A program made the position numbers and the translations under genes. Positions 1 to 8,320 of a stretch of DNA of 64,000 bases are shown here, in pieces (the first letter of the stretch is position 1; each line of letters begins with the position of its first letter). This DNA comes from Shewanella nanhaiensis. GTDB lineage: Bacteria; Pseudomonadota; Gammaproteobacteria; Enterobacterales; Shewanellaceae. The stretch covers positions 60,815 through 124,814 of the forward strand of contig NZ_JAHZST010000014.1 in NCBI RefSeq assembly GCF_019457885.1, read 5' to 3'. The notes beneath the pieces were generated by a model. It was given only the letters and a program-made list of their open reading frames with translations. It ran no database searches and had not been told where the DNA came from.

Positions 1-48
1 GGGCTCATAACCCGAAGGTCGTTGGTTCAAATCCGGCTCCCGCAACCA
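1..48 (+). tRNA. Initiator tRNA-fMet (CAT), 3' part only
   Basis: The window opens inside an initiator methionine tRNA. The anticodon arm shows three consecutive G-C pairs around a CTCATAA loop with anticodon CAT, the hallmark of initiator tRNA. The T arm and an encoded CCA end follow. The 5' half lies outside the window, but its sequence can be inferred from the two degenerate copies downstream, which begin CGCGGGATGG. Pairing that 5' end with this 3' end leaves the C1-A72 mismatch typical of initiators. Confidence 0.9.
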
Positions 49-93
49 ATTCTTTTATAGCAGAATCAAAACAGTTATTAGCAATAAAACAGT

Positions 94-198
94 CGCGGGA
101 TGGAGCAGTTTGGTAGCTCGTCGGGCTCAACTCAAATAGAAAACATGGCGAAGGTCGTTGCCAAGATTTTGTAAAGAGTAATCCGGCTCTCACAACCA
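94..198 (+). pseudogene. tRNA-fMet-like pseudogene with hairpin insert, copy 1
   Basis: The first 36 bases match initiator tRNA from the acceptor strand through the 5' side of the anticodon stem. The anticodon and the T-loop are then replaced by foreign sequence, and the last bases again match the tRNA 3' end including CCA. The two inserted pieces are mutually complementary: ACTC (130-133) with GAGT (176-179), AAAA (140-143) with TTTT (167-170), and TGGC (146-149) with GCCA (160-163). They could form one long interrupted hairpin in place of the anticodon and T arms. No CAT anticodon loop remains and the acceptor has mismatches, so it cannot act as initiator tRNA. It may be a remnant or a structured non-coding RNA. 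Confidence 0.7.
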
Positions 199-200
199 AT

Positions 201-277
201 ACAACCGTAGCTCAGTTGGTTAGAGCACTACCTTGACATGGTAGGGGTCGGTGGTTCGAATCCACTCGGTTGTACCA
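201..277 (+). tRNA. tRNA-Val (GAC), copy 1
   Basis: A complete 77-base cloverleaf is visible. The acceptor strands ACAACCG and CGGTTGT pair over seven bases, the D arm carries AGTTGGTT, the anticodon is GAC in loop TTGACAT, the T-loop is TTCGAAT, and CCA is encoded. It starts two bases after the degenerate initiator-tRNA copy and is probably cotranscribed with it. Confidence 0.95.
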
Positions 278-321
278 ATTCTTTGTAAGTAGAATAAAAA
301 TAACTTATAGCGTTTATCAGA

Positions 322-426
322 CGCGGGATGGAGCAGTTTGGTAGCTACTCAGGCTCAACTCTTATATAAAACATGGCGAAGGTCGTTGCCAAGATTTTGT
401 AAAGAGTAATCCGGCTCCCACAACCA
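322..426 (+). pseudogene. tRNA-fMet-like pseudogene with hairpin insert, copy 2
   Basis: This is the second 105-base copy of the initiator-tRNA-like unit, followed like the first by a valine tRNA, so the pair is a tandem duplication. Differences from copy 1 fall in the 5' side of the old anticodon stem, in the unpaired six bases between ACTC and AAAA, and at one acceptor base. All the complementary blocks of the proposed hairpin are unchanged. No anticodon loop remains. Confidence 0.7.
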
Positions 427-428
427 AT

Positions 429-505
429 ACAACCGTAGCTCAGTTGGTTAGAGCACTACCTTGACATGGTAGGGGTCGGTGGTTCGAATCCACTCGGTTG
501 TACCA
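429..505 (+). tRNA. tRNA-Val (GAC), copy 2
   Basis: This tRNA is identical over 77 bases to the first valine tRNA, with anticodon GAC and encoded CCA. It is the last tRNA of the array and is followed within about 55 bases by a stem-loop terminator. Confidence 0.95.
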
Positions 506-559
506 ACTATCTTCTGAAGAGTTGTCAGTTAGAATAAACTTTATCATTAAAGTTCTGTA

Positions 560-582
560 GGCCAGCGAAAGCTGGTTTTTTT
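560..582 (+). terminator. Terminator of the tRNA array
   Basis: CCAGC and GCTGG pair around a GAAA tetraloop and are followed by a run of seven T. It lies directly after the last valine tRNA, on the same strand. Confidence 0.85.
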
Positions 583-603
583 GTGCCTGTTATATTCCAA
601 CAC

Positions 604-804
604 CTAGTAGATCTGTTCATCACCTGCGTCCACATACAACTCTAGGGTGTGTCGCGCTTCATCCAAGTGAATTCTAAGGTGGATTGGATTACAACAGATC
701 CTGCAGTCATCATAGTAATCTTGATCTCCAGAAGTCCCATCAACATCAATGTGTTGATGGTGGCCACAATGGGGACAACTGATTGTTTGAGTGGCAAACT
801 TCAT
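604..804 (-). CDS. CPXCG-motif cysteine-rich small protein
   Basis: This is a 66-residue protein of the CPXCG (zinc-ribbon-like) family seen next to thrS and tRNA genes in related bacteria. It carries CPHCG at residues 10-14 and a second cysteine cluster, CRICC, near residue 34, which together could bind one metal ion. The start at 804 is chosen over an upstream ATG because GAGG lies eight bases before it and because the family begins just before the CPXCG motif. The rest of the chain is acidic. Function unknown. Confidence 0.75.
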   Translation of the reverse strand: MKFATQTISCPHCGHHQHIDVDGTSGDQDYYDDCRICCNPIHLRIHLDEARHTLELYVDAGDEQIY

Positions 805-1292
805 CGCTATTACCTCACTTCCTACAAACAAGATTTCTACTATGCGCCTATAGCGCAAGTATTACCAGTAGAGCGGTATTACCTCTATTATCAGTATAGG
901 TGACAGGAAGAGCTTCACTTACTTCATAAAGCGGACTAGAAGCGTCTATTTAGCATTTTGTTGGGTGATTTTTGCAGTATCATTGTTAACGATTGCATCA
1001 CTTGGAAGCTGAAGTAGAGCGCTTGTAAACAGTACTCAATTGATCATTTTTGCCTCCTTAGATATCTTATGGATAGAGTAGAGACCTGATATTAAAGGAA
1101 CATGACAATAAAATTTTAAAATCATGGTATTAGCAAATGCAGATTGAGGTAGTTTTCTACACCATAAATCTTGGTAACCTCTTGCGTAGGACTGCCGTGA
1201 TCTCGTAGAATTACGCTCTTGTGCTTAAGGTGTATAAGACTCTTGTAATGGCTTATCCCATAAGTGCTTTTCATTTTATTATTTAATTAGCA
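805..1292. other. Gene-poor stretch upstream of thrS
   Basis: Apart from a minus-strand short reading frame at 946-1047 there is no convincing coding sequence. The right half (about 1140-1290) must contain the thrS promoter and untranslated leader. A stem of CTTA/TAAG with a seven-base loop at 1224-1238 and a CTTAT/ATAAG hairpin near 1252-1264 may be parts of that leader, but neither is strong alone. Confidence 0.4.
946..1047 (-). pseudogene. Short peptide frame with early TGA behind a perfect Shine-Dalgarno
   Basis: On the minus strand a full TAAGGAGG (1053-1060) stands five bases before ATG at 1047. The frame reads Met-Ile-Asn, then TGA at 1036-1038, then stays open for 29 more codons to TAG at 946. 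The distal part (LQLPSDAIVNNDTAKI) looks protein-like. It may be a small gene inactivated by one nonsense mutation. A leader mini-ORF is the alternative. Confidence 0.3.
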
Positions 1293-1293
1293 A

Positions 1294-1314
1294 GTGGCCC
1301 TACGTAGGGGTCAC
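1294..1314 (+). promoter_or_regulatory. thrS translational operator mimicking a tRNA-Thr anticodon arm
   Basis: GTGGCCC and GGGTCAC form a seven-pair stem (one G-U) closing a seven-base loop UACGUAG. CGU falls at the three central loop positions, where the tRNA-Thr anticodon would be. It ends 20 bases before the thrS ATG and just before the ribosome site AAGGA (1323-1327). In Escherichia coli threonyl-tRNA synthetase represses its own translation by binding such an anticodon-like arm in this position. The structure is seen; the regulatory role is inferred by analogy. Confidence 0.7.
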
Positions 1315-1333
1315 CACTGGATAAGGAATTTTC

Positions 1334-3262
1334 ATGCCTGTTATTACACTTCCTGATGGAAGCAAACGTGAGTTTGCTAACCCTGTTTCTACTTTAGATG
1401 TTGCTGCCGATATCGGACCCGGTCTCGCGAAAGCGTGTATTGCTGGTCGAGTGAATGGTGAGTTGAAAGATGCTTGCGATATCATAGACACAGATTCAGA
1501 GTTATCTATCATCACAGCAAAAGATGAAGAGGGCGTTGAGATCCTTCGTCACTCATGTGCTCATCTGTTAGGCCATGCATTCAAGCAGTTATGGCCGGAA
1601 GCGAAAATGGCAATTGGTCCTGTTATCGATAATGGATTCTATTACGATATCGATCTTGACCACAAGCTGACCCAGGAAGATATCGATGTGCTGGAGAAGC
1701 GCATGGTACAACTTGCTAAGACTAACTATATAGTTGAAAAGCAAGTCGGTAGCTGGCAAGTCGCCCGTGATACGTTTGAAGCACGTGGTGAAACATACAA
1801 GATGGAAATCTTGGATGAAAATATCAGTAAAGACGATCAACCAGCGCTATATCACCATGAAGAGTATGTTGATATGTGTCGTGGTCCTCATGTTCCAAAC
1901 ATGAAATTTTGCCAGCACTTTAAGTTAATGAGTGTTGCTGGTGCCTATTGGCGTGGTAATTCTGACAACAAGATGCTACAACGTGTTTATGGTACTGCTT
2001 GGGCAGATAAGAAAGCACTTAAAGTACATCTAAATCGTTTAGAAGAAGCGGCAAAACGCGATCACCGTAAGATTGGTAAGCAGCTTGACCTTTATCATAT
2101 GCAAGAGGAAGCACCTGGTATGGTGTTCTGGCATAATGATGGTTGGAGTCTGTTCCTTGAACTTGAGAAGTTTATTCGTCAGAAACTAGGTCAATACACC
2201 TATCAAGAAGTAAAAGGTCCATTAATGATGGATCGTGTACTTTGGGAACGTTCTGGACACTGGGATAAATACTCAGAGGCGATGTTCACAACTAACTCTG
2301 AAAATCGCGAATATGCAATTAAGCCGATGAACTGCCCAGGTCACGTGCAGATCTTCAATCAAGGTTTAAAGTCTTATCGCGATCTGCCACTTCGTATGGC
2401 TGAGTTTGGTTGTTGTCACCGTAATGAGCCATCGGGTTCACTACACGGCCTAATGCGTGTTCGCGGCTTTACTCAAGATGATGCTCATGTTTTCTGTACT
2501 GAAGATCAAGTTCAGCAAGAGGTGAGTGCTTGTATTAAGATGGTTTACGATACTTATGAGACCTTTGGCTTCAAAGATATCGTGGTTAAGCTCTCTACAC
2601 GCCCAGAAAAACGCATCGGCGACGATGATATGTGGGATCGCGCGGAAGAAGCACTTAAACAAGCGCTTAAAGCGAATGATATCGCCTATGAAATCTTACC
2701 TGGTGAAGGTGCTTTCTATGGTCCTAAAATTGAATTCACACTCCATGACTGTCTAGATCGTGCATGGCAGTGTGGTACGGTTCAGCTCGATTACGCACTA
2801 CCAGGACGTCTTGGTGCAACTTATGTTGCAGAAGACAATAGTCGTCAAACTCCAGTGATGATCCACCGTGCAATATTAGGCTCATTAGAGCGTTTCTTAG
2901 GTATTCTAATCGAAGAGTATGCGGGTAAATTCCCTACTTGGTTAGCGCCTATGCAAGCCGTTGTGATGAATATTACCGACAAACAGTCTGATTATGTCGA
3001 CGAAGTCGTAAATATTTTAAAAGAAAACGGTATTCGTGCCTCTAAAGACTTGAGGAATGAGAAGATAGGCTTTAAGATACGCGAACACACACTAAGGCGT
3101 GTACCTTATTTATTGGTCGTAGGTGATCAAGAGATGGAAAATAAGGAAGTTGCGGTGCGAACCAGAGATGGTGTTGACTTAGGTAAGATTCAAATTTCTG
3201 AATTTGCATCTAAGATAAAAGAACAAATTTCGCTCCGTAGTCTCAATTTGTTGGAGGAATAG
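1334..3262 (+). CDS. thrS: Threonyl-tRNA synthetase
   Basis: This class II aminoacyl-tRNA synthetase charges tRNA-Thr with threonine in the cytoplasm. At 642 residues it has the normal bacterial length: an N-terminal TGS domain (residues 1-60), an editing domain ([12 protein letters not shown] near 73, and a later YVDMCRGPH, supplying the zinc-like His/Cys centre), the class II catalytic core (MNCPGH and [11 protein letters not shown] motifs), and a C-terminal anticodon-binding domain. AAGGA lies seven bases before the ATG. It is first in the thrS-infC-rpmI-rplT translation operon, with three bases to infC. The leader hairpin suggests translational autocontrol. Confidence 0.98.
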   Translation: MPVITLPDGSKREFANPVSTLDVAADIGPGLAKACIAGRVNGELKDACDIIDTDSELSIITAKDEEGVEILRHSCAHLLGHAFKQLWPEAKMAIGPVIDNGFYYDIDLDHKLTQEDIDVLEKRMVQLAKTNYIVEKQVGSWQVARDTFEARGETYKMEILDENISKDDQPALYHHEEYVDMCRGPHVPNMKFCQHFKLMSVAGAYWRGNSDNKMLQRVYGTAWADKKALKVHLNRLEEAAKRDHRKIGKQLDLYHMQEEAPGMVFWHNDGWSLFLELEKFIRQKLGQYTYQEVKGPLMMDRVLWERSGHWDKYSEAMFTTNSENREYAIKPMNCPGHVQIFNQGLKSYRDLPLRMAEFGCCHRNEPSGSLHGLMRVRGFTQDDAHVFCTEDQVQQEVSACIKMVYDTYETFGFKDIVVKLSTRPEKRIGDDDMWDRAEEALKQALKANDIAYEILPGEGAFYGPKIEFTLHDCLDRAWQCGTVQLDYALPGRLGATYVAEDNSRQTPVMIHRAILGSLERFLGILIEEYAGKFPTWLAPMQAVVMNITDKQSDYVDEVVNILKENGIRASKDLRNEKIGFKIREHTLRRVPYLLVVGDQEMENKEVAVRTRDGVDLGKIQISEFASKIKEQISLRSLNLLEE

Positions 3263-3265
3263 GTC

Positions 3266-3808
3266 ATAAAGATCAAAAAAACAGCAGGGCGCCAGGCGGC
3301 CCCGAACAGAATTAACGAACTCATCACCGGAATTTCAGAAGTACGTCTAAATGGTTTAGATGGTGAGCCTCTAGGGTTAATGACAATCAGAGAAGCACAA
3401 GAACTAGCTGATGAAGCCGGTGTGGATCTTGTTGAAATTAGTCCTAACGCTGAGCCGCCGGTTTGCCGTATAATGGACTACGGAAAGTTTCTTTTTGATA
3501 AAGCAAAGTCTCAAAAAGAACAAAAGAAGAAGCAGAAAATTGTACAGGTGAAGGAAATTAAATTCCGTCCCGGTACAGATGAAAACGATTATCAGGTAAA
3601 ACTACGCAACCTGAATCGTTTTCTAGATGACGGCGACAAAGCGAAAGTTACGCTGCGTTTCCGTGGTCGTGAGATGGCTCACCAAAGTCTTGGTATGAAT
3701 CTTTTGAATCGTATTAAAGATGATTTGGCTGAGATAGCAGTAGTTGAGTCCTTCCCGAAAATGGAAGGTCGCCAAGCTGTGATGGTACTCGCGCCGAAAA
3801 AGAAATAG
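3266..3808 (+). CDS. infC: Translation initiation factor IF-3 with AUA start codon
   Basis: IF-3 binds the 30S subunit, keeps it apart from 50S and proofreads the initiator tRNA and start codon. The frame upstream of the first ATG (3380) encodes the conserved N-terminal domain ([13 protein letters not shown]), so that ATG is internal. The only start that gives the normal 180 residues is ATA at 3266. GGAGG (3253-3257) stands eight bases before it and overlaps the end of thrS. IF-3 discriminates against non-standard starts, so a rare start lets the factor limit its own synthesis, as AUU does in E. coli. The C-terminal domain contains [15 protein letters not shown] and RFRGREMAH. Confidence 0.93.
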
Positions 3809-3893
3809 TAAGGCCAACCAAAAAGTAGCAGGGGTCTGTTAAGGTCTCTGCTCGCCTTGCGTTTTATTAATGTCCCAATGCGGAGTTTTAGCA

Positions 3894-4088
3894 ATGCCTA
3901 AAATGAAAACAGACAAGGGTGTAGCGAAGCGTTTTAAGAAAACCGCCAATGGTTTCAAGCGTAAGCAAGCCCATTTACGTCACATTTTGACCAAGAAGAG
4001 CACTAAGCGTAAACGTCACTTACGTGCAAAATGTTTAGTAGCCAAGTCTGATGTGCCAGCAATTGCACGTCAACTACCATACGCTTAA
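3894..4088 (+). CDS. rpmI: 50S ribosomal protein L35
   Basis: This is a 64-residue, strongly basic 50S subunit protein matching the L35 family end to end (MPKMKT start, [17 protein letters not shown], terminal LPYA). The start at 3894 is chosen over an upstream ATG at 3870 because L35 always begins MPK and GGAG lies about ten bases before it. It lies 85 bases after infC and 18 before rplT. In enterobacteria L20 represses this pair by binding the leader; that element was not resolved here. Confidence 0.95.
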
Positions 4089-4106
4089 TTAAAGGAGCAA
4101 TGAACA

Positions 4107-4466
4107 ATGCCTAGAGTTAAGCGTGGTGTAACCGCTCGTGCTCGTCACAAGAAAGTACTTAAATTAGCCAAAGGTTATTACGGAGCTCGCTCACGTACTT
4201 ACCGCGTTGCAGTTCAGGCTGTAACTAAAGCTGGTCAATATGCTTACCGTGACCGTCGTCAGAAGAAACGTCAATTCCGTCAACTTTGGATTGCACGTAT
4301 CAATGCGGCTTCTCGTCAAAATGGTCTGTCTTACAGCCGTTTCATTAATGGTTTGAAAAAAGCCTCTATTGAAATCGATCGTAAGATCCTGGCTGACATC
4401 GCTGTTTTTGATAAAGTTGTATTTACAACTTTAGTTGAGAAAGCAAAAGAAGCTTTAGCTAAGTAA
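4107..4466 (+). CDS. rplT: 50S ribosomal protein L20
   Basis: This 119-residue basic protein is an early 23S rRNA-binding assembly factor and a known translational repressor of rpmI-rplT in related bacteria. It begins MPRVKRG and contains the conserved [18 protein letters not shown] segment. AAGGAG lies about ten bases before the ATG. It closes the operon and is followed by a strong terminator. Confidence 0.97.
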
Positions 4467-4485
4467 TTAGTTGAATCTGCTTTAG

Positions 4486-4510
4486 AAAGGGACCTTCGGG
4501 TCCCTTTTTT
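4486..4510 (+). terminator. Terminator of the thrS-infC-rpmI-rplT operon
   Basis: GGGACC and GGTCCC form a perfect six-pair stem around a TTCG tetraloop, followed by six T, about 20 bases after the rplT stop. Confidence 0.92.
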
Positions 4511-4625
4511 AGTTTCTACTTTCCGCATTTTTATCCATAGATATTGATTGTCCACACCACTTTGCGTTGACATTAAACTGATTTAGCCTGCATGTTATCA
4601 CCATAATATTTTACCTGGAGCGGCT

Positions 4626-5161
4626 ATGTGGATGTTACTGTGGTCACTTGTGCACTTTATTCCCTCTGCCACACCATCTTTAAAGCAGAGTTGGATAGCT
4701 AAAACTAGCGATAAAGGTTACATGCTCTCTTAATCATCTCATCACTTTGTTTGATTGTTTTTGGTTGGAGAGCGGCGCCGATTGACTTTGTATACACACT
4801 CCCTCAAAGCATAAAGCCAATTGCTATGATTTTGATGTTGATCGCATCATTATTATTTGCTGCTGCAAAACAGAGAGCGAATATCAAAAGAGTTATTAGG
4901 CATCCACAACTGACCAGTGTATTAGTTTGGTCAATCGCCCATTTGATATTAAATGGTGATAGTCGCTCACTCATCTTGTTTGGTGGTATGTGTCTATGAT
5001 CACTCTGGCAGATCTATTTTATCAATAAAAGAGAGGGAGCTTGGTCTAAGCCTGAGTTTGTTCCATGGCGCAGTGAGATAAAAGTGCTATTGGTTGGTGG
5101 AGTGATATTTGTGGTTTTAGCTCTAATTCATCCTTATCTTTCTGGTGTGGCTATAGTTTAA
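4626..5161 (+). pseudogene. NnrU-like membrane protein, frameshifted
   Basis: Conceptual translation recovers an NnrU-family protein in two frames. The first runs from ATG 4626 (behind TGGAG), giving MWMLLWSLVHFIPSATPSLK, and reaches a stop near 4732. The second covers residues such as RAAPIDFVY and IRHPQLTSVLVWSIAHLI and continues, through one in-frame TGA at 4997-4999, to TAA at 5161. NnrU proteins are heptahelical-like membrane proteins linked to nitrite/nitric oxide reduction. With one indel and one nonsense codon the gene is very probably dead. Confidence 0.75.
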
Positions 5162-5179
5162 CTTCCTGTAAATAGAGAT

Positions 5180-5204
5180 AAAAAAGCAGGCCTAAAAGCC
5201 TGCT
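5180..5204 (-). terminator. Terminator of trxB
   Basis: AGCAGGC and GCCTGCT pair over seven bases. Read on the minus strand the stem is followed by a T-run (A-run at 5180-5185 on the plus strand). It sits 24 bases beyond the trxB stop. Confidence 0.85.
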
Positions 5205-5227
5205 AGTTAGATTTATTAGCCTACGAC

Positions 5228-6199
<972 letters not shown>

Positions 6200-6282
6200 T
6201 TATAGCGAGTTGCAGGGATTGTAGGGAATTTACGCCAGCGGGTAAAGGCCTCTCTACTTATTCTTTTAGATTGTTCTAATCG

Positions 6283-6307
6283 AAAAAAGGGAGCCGATGG
6301 CTCCCTT
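6283..6307 (-). terminator. Terminator of ald
   Basis: GGGAGCC and GGCTCCC form a seven-pair stem with a GAT loop. On the minus strand it is followed by six T. It lies between the ald stop and the trxB start. Confidence 0.85.
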
Positions 6308-6330
6308 AATTTTTACTTAGCTAAAATAGT

Positions 6331-7446
6331 TTAGCTAAGTAAAATTTTTGGGTCTACAAACTCAAAGTTAAGCGCTTCAGCAACTTCAAGACATGTGATC
6401 TTACCATGCATAACATTAAGACCGTTTAATAGGTGTTTATCATTCAAAAGAGCATCTCTGTAACCAAGATCTGCAAGCTTGATGATATAAGGAAGTGTTG
6501 CATTGTTCAGTGCAAATGTAGATGTGCGTGCAACAGCGCCAGGCATGTTAGCAACACAGTAGTGGACTACATCATCAACAATATAGGTTGGATCTTGGTG
6601 TGTGGTTGCATGAGAAGTCTCGATACAGCCACCTTGGTCAATAGCAACGTCGACAATTGCTGAGCCAGGCTTCATGCGCTTAATGTGTTCTTTTGTTACT
6701 AGTTTCGGCGCTGCAGCACCTGGTACTAGGACGCCACCAATTACAAGATCAGCTTCTAACACATGCTTCTCAATAGCATCAGCAGTAGAGTAGATAGCCT
6801 TAACCTTATTGTCGAACTGAGCATTCAAACGGCGCAGTGCGTCGATGCTACGATCTAAAATGACAACGTCAGCACCTAGACCAACAGCCATCTGCGCCGC
6901 ATTGGTTCCCACCATACCACCGCCGATGATGACGACTTTAGCTGGTTCAACCCCTGGAACACCACCAAGTAGCATACCGCGACCGCCCATAGACTTTTCA
7001 AGCGCCATGGCGCCAGCTTGAATAGACATACGACCAGCCACTTCTGACATAGGAGCAAGAAGTGGCAATGTACCGCGGTCATCGGTGACGGTTTCATAAG
7101 CGATACAAACTGATCCACTTTTGACTAAGTCTTCAGTTTGAGGGAGGTCTGGAGCAAGGTGAAGGTAGGTAAATAGCAGCTGATCTTCACGTAACATTGC
7201 ACGTTCAACAGCTTGTGGCTCTTTAACTTTAACTATCATATCTGCTGTTGCAAAGACCTCAGCAGCAGTAGCTAAAATAGATGCGCCAACGTCGATATAA
7301 TCTTGATCTGTAAAACCAATTCCAGAACCAGCATTAGTTTCAATAAAGACCTTATGACCTTTAATGGTTAATTCACGTACGCTTGATGGGACCATTCCAA
7401 CGCGATACTCGTGGTTTTTGATTTCTTTAGGTACACCAATTATCAT
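6331..7446 (-). CDS. ald: Alanine dehydrogenase
   Basis: This 371-residue NAD-dependent enzyme interconverts L-alanine and pyruvate plus ammonia. The N-terminus [17 protein letters not shown] is the family signature with the substrate-binding Arg15 and a Lys near 75 (VKVKEP). The Rossmann motif [11 protein letters not shown] lies near residue 173, and the catalytic His (LAPDLPQT context, HLAPD) near 96. It is divergent from lrp, which in many bacteria controls alanine dehydrogenase. Paired inverted repeats lie between the two genes. Confidence 0.95.
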   Translation of the reverse strand: MIIGVPKEIKNHEYRVGMVPSSVRELTIKGHKVFIETNAGSGIGFTDQDYIDVGASILATAAEVFATADMIVKVKEPQAVERAMLREDQLLFTYLHLAPDLPQTEDLVKSGSVCIAYETVTDDRGTLPLLAPMSEVAGRMSIQAGAMALEKSMGGRGMLLGGVPGVEPAKVVIIGGGMVGTNAAQMAVGLGADVVILDRSIDALRRLNAQFDNKVKAIYSTADAIEKHVLEADLVIGGVLVPGAAAPKLVTKEHIKRMKPGSAIVDVAIDQGGCIETSHATTHQDPTYIVDDVVHYCVANMPGAVARTSTFALNNATLPYIIKLADLGYRDALLNDKHLLNGLNVMHGKITCLEVAEALNFEFVDPKILLS

Positions 7447-7508
7447 CTTCGAGCCTCAAATTGCATAAAAACCCATTATATATGGGAATAATTGTGATTT
7501 TGTCGTGA

Positions 7509-7529
7509 CCTGAACGTGATTAGTTCAGG
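7509..7529. promoter_or_regulatory. Inverted repeat in the ald/lrp divergent promoter region
   Basis: CCTGAAC and GTTCAGG are perfect seven-base arms separated by seven bases. There is no T-run, so it is not a terminator. It lies 63 bases from the ald start and about 100 from the lrp start, a natural place for an operator that serves both promoters. The binding protein is unknown; Lrp is a guess from context, and the repeat is not a clear match to the enterobacterial Lrp consensus. Confidence 0.5.
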
Positions 7530-7548
7530 GAAATCTAGTATAGTATCA

Positions 7549-7572
7549 GTTCGGCAGTTTATGCTGCTGAAC
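7549..7572. promoter_or_regulatory. Second inverted repeat, probably in the lrp leader
   Basis: GTTCGGCAG and CTGCTGAAC pair over nine positions (one G-T) around a six-base loop, 55 bases before the lrp ATG. It could be a second operator half-pair, since it shares the GTTC/GAAC ends with the repeat 20 bases upstream. It could equally be a hairpin in the lrp mRNA leader. Confidence 0.45.
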
Positions 7573-7626
7573 TTTCGACATACGTAGTGATAAATGTTGT
7601 TTTAGTGATAAAGCAAGGTTAATAAT

Positions 7627-8130
7627 ATGGTTAATAATAAAAAGAGTCCAATAAAAGACTTAGATCGCATAGATCGAAACATACTTAATGAACTGCAGAT
7701 GGATGGTCGCATTTCCAATGTGGAACTATCGAAACGTGTAGGGCTTAGTCCCACTCCTTGCTTAGAGAGAGTTAAAAGACTCGAAAAGCAGGGGTATATC
7801 AACGGATATACGGCATTAGTAAACCCCCATTTTTTGGGTGCTTCTTTACTCGTATTCGTTGAAATTACGCTCAATCGTGATAGTTCGGAAGTGTTTGATA
7901 AGTTCAATCGTGCCGTACAGTTACTTGACGACATTCAAGAGTGTCATCTAGTTTCTGGCGATTTTGACTATCTGTTGAAGACGCGTGTATCAGACATGTC
8001 TGCATACCGACGTTTATTAGGTGAAACTTTACTTAAGTTGCCATCTGTTTCTGACACACGTACCTACGTGGTGATGGAAGAGGTTAAGCAAACTAATAAA
8101 GTTGCAATAAATATTACCGCTGAATCTTAG
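7627..8130 (+). CDS. lrp: Leucine-responsive regulatory protein
   Basis: This global AsnC/Lrp-family regulator of amino-acid metabolism has 167 residues, close to E. coli Lrp (164). An N-terminal helix-turn-helix covers about residues 15-65 (LDRIDRNILNELQMDGRISN, SKRVGLSPTPCLERVKRLE), and a C-terminal RAM ligand-binding/oligomerisation domain follows (CHLVSGDFDYLLKTRVSDM). The match to enterobacterial Lrp is close enough to use the name. It is divergent from ald and followed by a terminator. Confidence 0.92.
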   Translation: MVNNKKSPIKDLDRIDRNILNELQMDGRISNVELSKRVGLSPTPCLERVKRLEKQGYINGYTALVNPHFLGASLLVFVEITLNRDSSEVFDKFNRAVQLLDDIQECHLVSGDFDYLLKTRVSDMSAYRRLLGETLLKLPSVSDTRTYVVMEEVKQTNKVAINITAES

Positions 8131-8150
8131 GATTTAAAGGTAGTAATGAC

Positions 8151-8176
8151 AAAGGAGCCAACTATGGCTCCTTTTC
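8151..8176 (+). terminator. Terminator of lrp
   Basis: AAAGGAGCC and GGCTCCTTTT pair around AACTAT, about 20 bases after the lrp stop. Confidence 0.88.
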
Positions 8177-8320
8177 TTATTCCGCTATATGATCTTTCGA
8201 ATGGCGATAAAATCATCGTTTACATTAATTTAGATTCATCTTATTGCCTTTAGATAGGTTTAACCGCTGCAAATTCACCATAATTTTGATATCTTACCTT
8301 TACCTGTCTTTATCTTTTTT

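Noticed and set aside
94-426. Intact extra initiator tRNA genes
   Set aside because: The CAT anticodon loop and T-loop are missing and the acceptor stem is mismatched in both copies.
649-903. Plus-strand open frame opposite the CPXCG gene
   Set aside because: It lies antisense to a recognisable Cys-rich family protein, lacks a ribosome site and has no protein-like pattern.
3380-3808. infC beginning at the first ATG (142 residues)
   Set aside because: The frame upstream encodes the conserved IF-3 N-terminus and has a proper ribosome site before ATA 3266, so the ATG is internal.
7509-7529. Terminator between ald and lrp
   Set aside because: There is no T-run on either strand and the two genes diverge, so a terminator has no transcript to end.
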